A stretch of DNA of 6,952 nt from Gammaproteobacteria bacterium (GTDB lineage: Bacteria; Pseudomonadota; Gammaproteobacteria; Steroidobacterales; Steroidobacteraceae): the NCBI GenBank assembly GCA_009923475.1, contig RFTM01000091.1, forward strand, positions 1 through 6,952. Reading direction: 5' to 3'. Under the pieces are notes generated by a model. It was not told the DNA's origin. It was given only the letters and a program-made list of their open reading frames with translations, and searched no databases. How positions within the stretch are numbered: position 1 is the stretch's first letter; every line of letters begins with the position of its first letter. Positions 1 through 5,182 of the stretch are shown here, one piece after another. The translations under genes were made by a program, and so were the position numbers.

Positions 1-531
1 CGCGCCGCGCGTCATCAGCGCGGCGTCGGGCTTCACGAGCTTGATGCGGCCGACGCGCGCGGTGGTCTCCGGCCCTTGCCCGAGCGGCACGATCGAGATG
101 GCGCCGTCGTTGCCGATGACCATCGACGCATGGGGCGGCACCACGAGCGGACCGCCGTCGCCCAGCATCGGGTGGCCTGCGCCGTTGCGGACCGCACCCG
201 TGGCATCGAGCCGCAGGTCGCCGGCGCGCGTGTAGGCCTCGGTGCCATCGGGCGCCTGCACGGCGATCCAACCGTCGCCCTCGACCGCGACATCGAGGTC
301 ACGGCCGGTCGACTGCAGCGGACCCGCATCGCGGCTCCAGCCCGTGGCGGTGACCATGGCGTAGGCCCGTGCCTCGCCGCGCTCACCCTCTCCCGCGGAC
401 TCGGTGGTCACGGCGGCAAGCTCCGCCCTGAACCCCACCGTGGTGGCGTTCGCGAGGTTGTGGCTGTTGATCGCCTGGGCGCGCATCGTCTCGCGCGCCC
501 CGCTCATCGCCACGTAGAGGAACTTGTCCAC
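1..531 (-). CDS. flgF: Flagellar proximal rod protein FlgF, 3' end cut off by the window
   Basis: FlgF is one of the proteins of the proximal rod that links the basal body to the hook; it is exported by the flagellar type III apparatus and acts in the periplasm. The visible 177 codons start with GTG and read (M)DKFLYVAMSGARETMRAQ, the characteristic FlgF opening. They continue into the rod-protein motif INSHNLANATTVGF (residues 21-34) and the shared flagellar core segment LDVAVEGDGWIAVQ...AYTRAGDLRLD (79-109). Family members are about 245-250 residues long, so roughly the last quarter lies beyond position 1. The GTG start is supported by a GGAG Shine-Dalgarno 8 nt upstream and by the motif beginning right at the start. 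The gene follows flgE after 24 nt with no visible promoter, so it is read from the flgB operon. FlgG is the obvious alternative, but the DKFLYVAMSGA opening favours FlgF. Confidence 0.93.
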   Translation of the reverse strand, partial: MDKFLYVAMSGARETMRAQAINSHNLANATTVGFRAELAAVTTESAGEGERGEARAYAMVTATGWSRDAGPLQSTGRDLDVAVEGDGWIAVQAPDGTEAYTRAGDLRLDATGAVRNGAGHPMLGDGGPLVVPPHASMVIGNDGAISIVPLGQGPETTARVGRIKLVKPDAALMTRGA

Positions 532-555
532 GTCAGGTGCTCCGCCCGCCCGTCA

Positions 556-1767
556 TCAGCGGATGTTGATGATGGTCTGCGACAGCTGGTCGGCCGTGGA
601 GATCATCTTGGCGTTGGCCTGGAAGTTGCGCTGCGCCGTGATCATGTTCACGAGCTGCTGCGTGACGTCGACGTTGGAGGCTTCGAGCGCGCCCGACTGG
701 ACCGTGCCGACCCCGCCGGTGCCCGCCGAACCCAACATCGCGGGACCCGAGGCGAAGGTCTCGCCCCAGGAGGTGTCGCCGCGGGTCTGAAGCCCGTCGA
801 CGCTCGCGAACTGCGCGATCGCCAGTTGTCCGAGCGGCACCGAGCGACCGTTGGTGAAGCGGGCCTGCACCACGCCCTCGGCGCTGGTCTCCACGCCGAT
901 CAGACGGCCCGTGGTGTAGCCGTCCTGGTTGATGGCGTTGACGCTGAAAGCGTTGCCGTACTGGGTGCTCGCGGCGATGTCATAGGTGAGCGTGATCGGC
1001 GCGGCGCCGGTGGTCGGCGTGTAGGACGGATAGGTGATCTCGCCCGTGGCCGGCGTGACCAGCGCGCCGGTGTTCGAATAGACGAGGGTCTGCGCCGTGC
1101 CCACGGCGTTGCCGTCGATGTAGAGCCGCTTCTCCCAGGTATTGTCGGTGGCCGTCTTGGAGAGATAGACGGTCGCGGTATGCGCGGCACCGAGGGAGTC
1201 GTACACCGTCATCGCGGTCGAGTGGCTGTAGCTCGCCGGATCGCTCGGGCTGAACGGCGACTTGGCCGGGACCGCCGCGTTGCCCGGCAGGTTGACGGTG
1301 AGCTCGACGCGGCCGGTGGCCGACGGCGGGCTCTCCCCGCTCGCCACGCGAAGGTCGGCCGTGGTGCTGGTGTTGAACCCGCCCTCGGCGAGCGGCGGGA
1401 AGACCTGCAGGCGCTGCTGGGCGGCGTTGACGACATAGCCGTCGCGGTCGACCTTGAACGCTCCGGCGCGGGTGTATGCGCGGGACTCGACGTCACCCGC
1501 CACGAAGAACCCCTTGCCGCTCAGGGCGAGGTCGAGGTTGTTGTCGGTGAAGTTGATGGCGCCTTGGGAGAACTGCTGGTTCACGGCGGCGACCTTGACG
1601 CCGCTGCCGACCGACCCCTGGCTGCCCGAGGAACCGGAGTACAGCTCGGCGAACTGCACGCGCGAGCCCTTGAACCCGGTGGTGGAACTGTTGGCGATGT
1701 TGTTCGCCGTTGCGGCGAGATCCGCTTGGGCGGCGTTGAGGCCTGAGATCGCAACTCGGAAGGTCAT
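556..1767 (-). CDS. flgE: Flagellar hook protein FlgE
   Basis: FlgE polymerises into the curved hook, the universal joint between rod and filament; it is secreted through the growing structure and assembles under the FlgD cap. The 403-residue product has the N-terminal rod/hook motif ANNIANSSTTGFK (residues 21-33) after AISGLNAAQADL. The conserved core stretch DLALSGKGFFVAG lies near 79-91, followed by AYTRAGAF. The C-terminal helix (about 364-403) carries SNVDVTQQLVNMITAQRNFQ and ends SQTIINIR. The N- and C-terminal helices form the inner coiled core of the hook; the Ser/Thr/Gly-rich middle is the variable exposed domain. Length is typical of the family. An AGAGGAG ribosome site lies 6 nt before the ATG. 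It sits 25 nt after flgD and 24 nt before flgF in one operon. Nothing looks broken. Confidence 0.97.
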   Translation of the reverse strand: MTFRVAISGLNAAQADLAATANNIANSSTTGFKGSRVQFAELYSGSSGSQGSVGSGVKVAAVNQQFSQGAINFTDNNLDLALSGKGFFVAGDVESRAYTRAGAFKVDRDGYVVNAAQQRLQVFPPLAEGGFNTSTTADLRVASGESPPSATGRVELTVNLPGNAAVPAKSPFSPSDPASYSHSTAMTVYDSLGAAHTATVYLSKTATDNTWEKRLYIDGNAVGTAQTLVYSNTGALVTPATGEITYPSYTPTTGAAPITLTYDIAASTQYGNAFSVNAINQDGYTTGRLIGVETSAEGVVQARFTNGRSVPLGQLAIAQFASVDGLQTRGDTSWGETFASGPAMLGSAGTGGVGTVQSGALEASNVDVTQQLVNMITAQRNFQANAKMISTADQLSQTIINIR

Positions 1768-1792
1768 GGTTCGCTCCTCTTTGGGATGGCGG

Positions 1793-2464
1793 TCACATCA
1801 CTTGGCGCACGGCGCCGAGCGGCATGGATCCGTTGGGGGTGTTGAGAACGAGGCCGCCCTGCGCGGCATCAAGGGTCACGCTGTCGACGCGGCTGCGAAG
1901 CAGCATCTGCGCCGACTCGCCGCGGGTGCCGAAATACGCCTGCGCGCTGACGCGGTAACGCCCTGCGGGCATGGCCGACCCGTCGTCGCGCCTGCCATCC
2001 CACTGGAACTGCGTCAGACCGGTGGCCGATGGCTCGGCATCGATGCGGCGGACGACCGCACCCGCCGCATCACGAACCACGAACTGCACCGCGCTCGCGC
2101 CGCTCGGCGCCGCGACGGCGCCCTCGACCGGCGTCGCGCCATCGAAGGCCGCGGTGTCGCCCTGCGCCAGCACGTCATGACCGACGAGGTTCGCGCCGGA
2201 GAGCGCCTGCGAGGAGCGCATGGAGCCGACCATGTCGGACACCGAGCGCGACATCCCCTGGATGCCGGTCACGGTGCTGAACTGCGCGAGCTGCCCGAGG
2301 AACTCCGCAGGTTCCAAGGGCTTCATCGGGTCCTGGTTCTTGATCTGCGCCAGCATCAGCGTGATGAACTGGTCGGCCCCGAACTGGGGCATCTCCTTGC
2401 GCGCGCCCGCGGCGGGTTCGGTGAGCGGACCCGGCAGGGCGGCGGCGGTACCTGATGCCAACAT
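1793..2464 (-). CDS. flgD: Flagellar hook-capping (basal-body rod modification) protein FlgD
   Basis: FlgD forms the temporary cap at the tip of the growing hook and guides incorporation of FlgE. The 223-residue product shows the two-part family structure. The conserved N-terminal segment FITLMLAQIKNQDPMKPLEP (residues 33-52) leads into EFLGQLAQFSTVTGIQGM (54-71). The C-terminal half (about 123-220) is a beta-sandwich with the FlgD Ig-like signature QFQWDGRRDDG...PAGRY (152-170) and a late VDSVTLDAAQGGLVLNTPNG segment (193-212). The first 25 residues, rich in Ala, Gly and Pro, look like the flexible secretion leader. The ATG is preceded by AAAAGGAG with a 9-nt spacer, which supports this start over the internal Met25. 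It lies 41 nt after flgC and 25 nt before flgE. Confidence 0.95.
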   Translation of the reverse strand: MLASGTAAALPGPLTEPAAGARKEMPQFGADQFITLMLAQIKNQDPMKPLEPAEFLGQLAQFSTVTGIQGMSRSVSDMVGSMRSSQALSGANLVGHDVLAQGDTAAFDGATPVEGAVAAPSGASAVQFVVRDAAGAVVRRIDAEPSATGLTQFQWDGRRDDGSAMPAGRYRVSAQAYFGTRGESAQMLLRSRVDSVTLDAAQGGLVLNTPNGSMPLGAVRQVM

Positions 2465-2505
2465 GGGGGACTGCTCCTTTTACGCCTTTCGCGTTCGCTG
2501 CGGGA

Positions 2506-2922
2506 TCACTGGCCGAGGCGCAGCGTGGCGAGCAGCATCTCTTTCGAGGTGTTCATCAGCTCGATGTTGTTCTGGTAGGAGCGCGAGGCGGCGATCATGT
2601 CCACCATCTGCTCTACCGCGTTGATGTCGGGCGCGTAGACGTAGCCGTCCTTGTCGGCCGCGGGATTGCCGGGTTCGTACCGGGCCAGCGGCGCCTTGTC
2701 CGACTCGATGATGTCGGTCACACGCACCGCCGCCCCGCCCTCGCCCGACCGTCCGCCGCCCGCATCCACCGTCTGGAAGACCGGATAGCGCGCGCGGAAG
2801 ACCTGGGTCTTGTCGCCTGTCACCGTGTTGGCGTTGGCGAGGTTGCTCGCCACCGTGTTCATGCGCACCGACTGGGCGGAGAGCGCCGAGCCTGCGATGT
2901 GGAATACCTTGAACGACGACAT
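2506..2922 (-). CDS. flgC: Flagellar proximal rod protein FlgC
   Basis: FlgC is a proximal rod subunit placed just outside the MS-ring/FliE junction. The product is 138 residues, the usual size. It has the N-terminal rod motif MNTVASNLANANT (residues 21-33). The C-terminal half is strongly conserved: YEPGNPAADKDGYVYAPDIN (82-101), then VEQMVDMIAASRSYQNN (103-119), ending with a helix LLATLRLGQ. The order of two helical ends around a short beta core is that of FlgC rather than FlgB or FlgF. The stretch DAGGGRSGEGGAA (53-65) is a glycine-rich insert-like loop between the two conserved halves. A strong AGGAGG ribosome site sits 8 nt before the ATG, and the gene begins 18 nt after the flgB stop, so the two are co-transcribed. 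Confidence 0.97.
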   Translation of the reverse strand: MSSFKVFHIAGSALSAQSVRMNTVASNLANANTVTGDKTQVFRARYPVFQTVDAGGGRSGEGGAAVRVTDIIESDKAPLARYEPGNPAADKDGYVYAPDINAVEQMVDMIAASRSYQNNIELMNTSKEMLLATLRLGQ

Positions 2923-2940
2923 GTCTGCGTCCTCCTGCCT

Positions 2941-3354
2941 TTATTGGCCGGTGATCGCGGTCATCAGGCCGCGGAGTTTCGAGTTCACGAACTGCAAGGT
3001 CACCTGGTACTTGACGGCGTTCTCGGCGAAGGCGGCCTGTTCGAGCTGGACATCGACCGAGTTGCCGTCGGTCGAGGGCGCCACCGGCACCCGGTAAAGA
3101 AGTTCGGGGTCTGCGGTCGACGGGTAGCCGACCTGCATGCCGCCGTTCCGCAGATGGCCGGCCCGCGTGGTCGCGAGCGTCACCGCGCCGCCTTCGTGCC
3201 TGACCGATTCCAAGGCGCGGCGGAAATCGAAGTCGCGCGCCTGAAAGCCGGGCGTATCCGCGTTCGCGAGATTGCGCGCCAACAGCTCGGCGCGCTTCGA
3301 TCGCAGCTTTAGCGCGTCTGCGCTCACTCCAAGATGGGCATCGAGATCGAACAT
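2941..3354 (-). CDS. flgB: Flagellar proximal rod protein FlgB, first gene of the rod/hook operon
   Basis: FlgB is a proximal rod subunit acting next to the MS-ring. The 137-residue product has the motif ELLARNLANADTPGFQARDFDF (residues 23-44), the shared rod/hook N-terminal element with the family's ADTPGF(Q/K)ARD form. The C-terminal region (about 88-137) reads YRVPVAPSTDGNSVDVQLEQ and then NAVKYQVTLQFVNSKLRGL, typical of FlgB. A GGAG site lies 8 nt before the ATG at 3354. The gene is preceded by a sigma-54 promoter whose predicted start site is about 30 nt upstream of the ATG, making flgB the promoter-proximal gene of flgBCDEF and probably further genes beyond the window. Confidence 0.97.
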   Translation of the reverse strand: MFDLDAHLGVSADALKLRSKRAELLARNLANADTPGFQARDFDFRRALESVRHEGGAVTLATTRAGHLRNGGMQVGYPSTADPELLYRVPVAPSTDGNSVDVQLEQAAFAENAVKYQVTLQFVNSKLRGLMTAITGQ

Positions 3355-3394
3355 CGCGGTCGCTCCGGCGGAAAAATGACTTCAGGGATGAGGT

Positions 3395-3410
3395 AGCAAA
3401 CGCTGTGCCA
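3395..3410 (-). promoter_or_regulatory. Sigma-54 (RpoN) promoter of the flgBCDEF operon
   Basis: On the minus strand the sequence reads TGGCACA-GCGT-TTGCT, against the sigma-54 consensus TGGCACG-N4-TTGC(A/T). The invariant GG and GC dinucleotides are exactly 10 nt apart. Counting from the -12 C puts transcription start near 3384, about 30 nt before the flgB ATG, leaving room for the GGAG ribosome site. Rod and hook operons in polarly flagellated gammaproteobacteria are commonly sigma-54 dependent and need an NtrC-type activator (FleR/FlrC or FleQ/FlrA); that activator is not in this window. Confidence 0.9.
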
Positions 3411-3460
3411 GCCCCGATCCGCACTCATTCCGTGTTACATCAACCGTCCACGCAGAGTCG

Positions 3461-3519
3461 GTGCTGGTTCAGCACAGGTCCTTCTCGCCTCGCGGCGAGA
3501 CAAGACGCGGAACCAGCGC
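3461..3519. repeat. Nested inverted repeat in the flgB-flgA divergent control region
   Basis: Outer arms GTGCTGGTTC (3461-3470) and GAACCAGCGC (3510-3519) are complementary at 9 of 10 positions. Inside them lies a perfect 7-bp inverted repeat, TCTCGCC (3483-3489) and GGCGAGA (3494-3500), around a 4-nt centre. The left outer arm can also fold on its own as GTGCTG-gtt-CAGCAC (3461-3475). The element lies about 50-110 bp upstream of the flgB -24 box and about 30-90 bp upstream of the putative flgA -24 box. That is a suitable place for an activator shared by both promoters. The symmetry is seen directly; the regulatory role is inferred. It has no U-tract and does not sit at the end of a gene, so it is not a terminator. 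Confidence 0.55.
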
Positions 3520-3549
3520 GATGTAAAGATGAATTGCGTCCGGATTTCA

Positions 3550-3565
3550 TGGCATGACACATGCT
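3550..3565 (+). promoter_or_regulatory. Probable sigma-54 promoter in front of flgA
   Basis: The sequence TGGCATG-ACAC-ATGCT keeps the essential -24 GG and -12 GC with the correct 10-nt spacing, and differs from consensus at the sixth base and the first T of the -12 box. Predicted transcription start is near 3576, immediately before the flgA ATG at 3577, which would give an almost leaderless message. Either that is real, or translation starts further in, or this match is fortuitous and flgA uses another promoter. In Pseudomonas-type hierarchies flgA is reported among sigma-54 targets, which fits. The match is weaker than the flgB promoter. Confidence 0.45.
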
Positions 3566-3576
3566 GAGTTGGTTCC

Positions 3577-4272
3577 ATGACCTCACATGCCGGTTTATTG
3601 ACGCTCCTGCTCATGTCATTCGCAGCGTTTCCAGTGACCGCCGATTGCGCCGACACCACTCGACAGGATCTCGTCGAGCTCACCGCTGCCGCAGAGGCCG
3701 CTGTGGCGGCGCGTGGTGCGGGTGTCCTCGCGCGAGCCGACGCGCCGGACCCGAGGCTGCGCCTCCCCCGCTGCGATCGCGACTTGGCGGCCACCGTTCC
3801 TGCGCGTGCCAAAGGCCCCCGACTCTCCGTGCGGATCGCCTGCAACGGCGCGACACCGTGGAGCGTCCTGTTGCCGGTCCAGGTCGAGACCGAGGCGGAG
3901 ATATTGGTCGCACGCCAAGCTTTGGTCCCGGGCAAGGTGCTGGATGCCGAGGCCATGGCGCTGTCACGCCGTCGCATACCCGGATTCGCCGACTGCTGCG
4001 CCCGTGACGATTCAGCCCTCATCGGGCGTCGCGTCCGCCGCCCCATCGCCGCAGACGCCCCGATCCCGCTCGACAGCCTGGAAACCGCGCCCCTGGTCCG
4101 CCGCGGCGAGATCGTCACCGTGGTCGCCGGCTCGCCCGGCTTCGAGGTGCGCGCGAGCGGCGTCGCCTTGGCCGACGCCCTGGAAGGTGACGCACTGCGC
4201 ATCCGGCACACGACATCCCTCAGGATCATCCAGGCCCGTGCCTATAGCCGCGGCGTGGTGCGAGTCGATTGA
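3577..4272 (+). CDS. flgA: Flagella basal body P-ring formation protein FlgA
   Basis: FlgA is a periplasmic chaperone that helps FlgI assemble into the P-ring around the rod. The 231-residue product begins with a hydrophobic export signal (about residues 5-22, likely cleavage after VTA at 20-22). The N-domain has the family's LPRC (63-66) and VRIAC (85-89) cysteines, plausibly a disulfide pair, followed by WSVLLPVQV (95-103). The SAF domain spans about 104-170, with LIGRRVRRPIAADAPI (148-163). The C-terminal part has VRRGEIVTVVAGSPGFEVRASG (174-195) and ends GVVRVD, as in other FlgA proteins. Oddities: the signal has no Lys or Arg before its hydrophobic core, and no good Shine-Dalgarno precedes ATG 3577. 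An in-frame stop at 3565-3567 makes this the most upstream possible ATG; TTG 3598 and ATG 3613 are alternatives. It faces flgB across a 222-nt control region and leads into flgM after about 77 nt. Confidence 0.92.
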   Translation: MTSHAGLLTLLLMSFAAFPVTADCADTTRQDLVELTAAAEAAVAARGAGVLARADAPDPRLRLPRCDRDLAATVPARAKGPRLSVRIACNGATPWSVLLPVQVETEAEILVARQALVPGKVLDAEAMALSRRRIPGFADCCARDDSALIGRRVRRPIAADAPIPLDSLETAPLVRRGEIVTVVAGSPGFEVRASGVALADALEGDALRIRHTTSLRIIQARAYSRGVVRVD

Positions 4273-4292
4273 AGCCCGTCGGGAAAAAACAC

Positions 4293-4319
4293 TAAAGTTT
4301 TCGCCGCGACGGCCGTTAA
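4293..4319 (+). promoter_or_regulatory. Sigma-28 (FliA) promoter of flgMN
   Basis: The sequence TAAAGTTT (4293-4300), an 11-nt spacer and GCCGTTAA (4312-4319) match the enterobacterial sigma-28 consensus TAAAGTTT-N11-GCCGATAA at 15 of 16 positions. Transcription would begin near 4326, about 24 nt before the flgM ATG. FlgM is the anti-sigma factor of sigma-28, so this makes a negative feedback loop: active sigma-28 makes more of its own inhibitor together with the late chaperone FlgN. Read-through from flgA could give basal flgMN expression, since no terminator separates them. Confidence 0.9.
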
Positions 4320-4349
4320 GGCAGCAGAGACCCCGTACAGGTGGTAGAC

Positions 4350-4673
4350 ATGTCCACGACAATCAATGGCTTGGATGTCCGACCGGCGATGCCGACGGCG
4401 ACCGCGCCGATCGGCCGCAGCAAGGACGCCTACGGCGGCGACGGCTCTCCGCTCGGCTCCGGCAATGCGGGCGTGCAGATTACCGACACGGCCCGTCACC
4501 TCGCGAGCCTCGAGAAGATCGTGTCGGGCGCGCCTGACGTCGATCAGGCCAAGGTCGCCGAGATCACCCTCGCCATCGAGCGGGGGGTCTTCCAGGTCCA
4601 ACCTGAGAAGATCGCCGACCAGCTGCTCCGTCTCGAGCAGTCCCTCGCTCGCGCATCCGGCCGCATGAGATGA
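4350..4673 (+). CDS. flgM: Anti-sigma-28 factor FlgM (negative regulator of flagellin synthesis)
   Basis: FlgM binds sigma-28 (FliA) in the cytoplasm and blocks late flagellar genes; when the hook is complete it is exported and sigma-28 is released. The 107-residue product has a low-complexity, Gly/Ala/Pro-rich N-terminal half (about 10-42), as expected for the disordered export part. The conserved C-terminal sigma-binding region reads VQITDTARHLASLEK (42-56), APDVDQAKVAEI (61-72), AIERGVFQVQPEKIADQLL (75-93). ATG 4350 was chosen because AGGTGG stands 5 nt before it. An in-frame GTG at 4341 would add three residues but has a poorer ribosome site. The gene has its own sigma-28 promoter, and its stop overlaps the flgN start in ATGA, implying translational coupling. 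Confidence 0.95.
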   Translation: MSTTINGLDVRPAMPTATAPIGRSKDAYGGDGSPLGSGNAGVQITDTARHLASLEKIVSGAPDVDQAKVAEITLAIERGVFQVQPEKIADQLLRLEQSLARASGRMR

Positions 4674-5182
4674 ACGGCGCGCTCGGGACCCCCGCGGCAC
4701 GCGAAGAGTGCCGCCGTCTGCTCGACAAGCTGCTCGGCGAGGAGATCGCGGCCCTTGCCGAGCTCGAACGGTTGCTCGTCGCCGAGCGCGAGGTGCTCGT
4801 CAAGAACGAATCAGTCGAGGCGCTGGAAGACGTCTGCGCCCGACGCCAGGACTGCATGGGCGGCCTGCTGCGCGTGCAGGATGAGCGCCGCGGCATGCTG
4901 CGGATGCTCGGCTTCGAACCGGACCGCTCGGGTCTCGAGCGCCTGATGCGCGAATGCGACCCCCGACGCACCTTGCGCACGCGGTGGGGCGAGTGCGCCG
5001 AACGCGCCGGCCGCTGCCGCGAGATCAACGATTTCAACGGCGCCCTCGTGACCTCGCGCATGAACCGCGTGGCGGGGATGCTCGAGCTCCTCACCGGCCG
5101 CAAGGCCGAGACGCCCGTGTATGGTCGCCGTGGCGGCCAATCCTGGGTGGGCGCCGGTCGATTGCTCGCGACCGAGGCCTAA
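4670..5182 (+). CDS. flgN: Flagellar export chaperone FlgN (for FlgK and FlgL)
   Basis: FlgN is a helical cytoplasmic chaperone that carries the hook-filament junction proteins FlgK and FlgL to the export gate. The 170-residue product is rich in charged and leucine residues throughout, consistent with the long helices of the family: EIAALAELERLLVAEREVL (25-43) and LEDVCARRQDCMGGLLRVQ (52-70) look like a helical hairpin. The C-terminal part has NDFNGALVTSRMNRVAGMLELLTG (120-143), then PVYGRRG (149-155), which matches the FlgN pattern of Asn-rich helix, L-x-x-L-x-G and YG-x-x-G end. It overlaps flgM by four bases (ATGA). Its TAA overlaps the stop codon of the oppositely oriented oxidase gene. 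FlgN proteins are poorly conserved, so position next to flgM adds to the case. Confidence 0.88.
   Translation: MNGALGTPAAREECRRLLDKLLGEEIAALAELERLLVAEREVLVKNESVEALEDVCARRQDCMGGLLRVQDERRGMLRMLGFEPDRSGLERLMRECDPRRTLRTRWGECAERAGRCREINDFNGALVTSRMNRVAGMLELLTGRKAETPVYGRRGGQSWVGAGRLLATEA

Noticed and set aside
76..1746. A 556-codon plus-strand reading frame running opposite flgF and flgE, and a 333-codon one at 1454-2455 opposite flgE and flgD.
   Set aside because: Both are Arg/Gly/Ala/His-rich with no recognisable domain, and lie antisense to genes with unmistakable family motifs. Long antisense frames are expected in G+C-rich coding DNA with strong third-position bias.
2480..3424. A 314-codon minus-strand frame overlapping flgB and flgC in another frame.
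   Set aside because: It is highly Arg-rich and low in complexity, shows no family motif, and covers two genes that are clearly coding in a different frame.
3460..3475. A further GG-N10-GC match on the plus strand, a possible second sigma-54 promoter for flgA.
   Set aside because: Only the two dinucleotides match; the flanking -24 and -12 bases do not, and the site overlaps the inverted repeat, which explains its composition.
4273..4292. CCCGTCGGG followed by six A residues after flgA, resembling a terminator.
   Set aside because: The arms leave no room for a loop, and the A-run is on the plus strand, so it is the wrong polarity for terminating flgA. It lies directly before the sigma-28 promoter.
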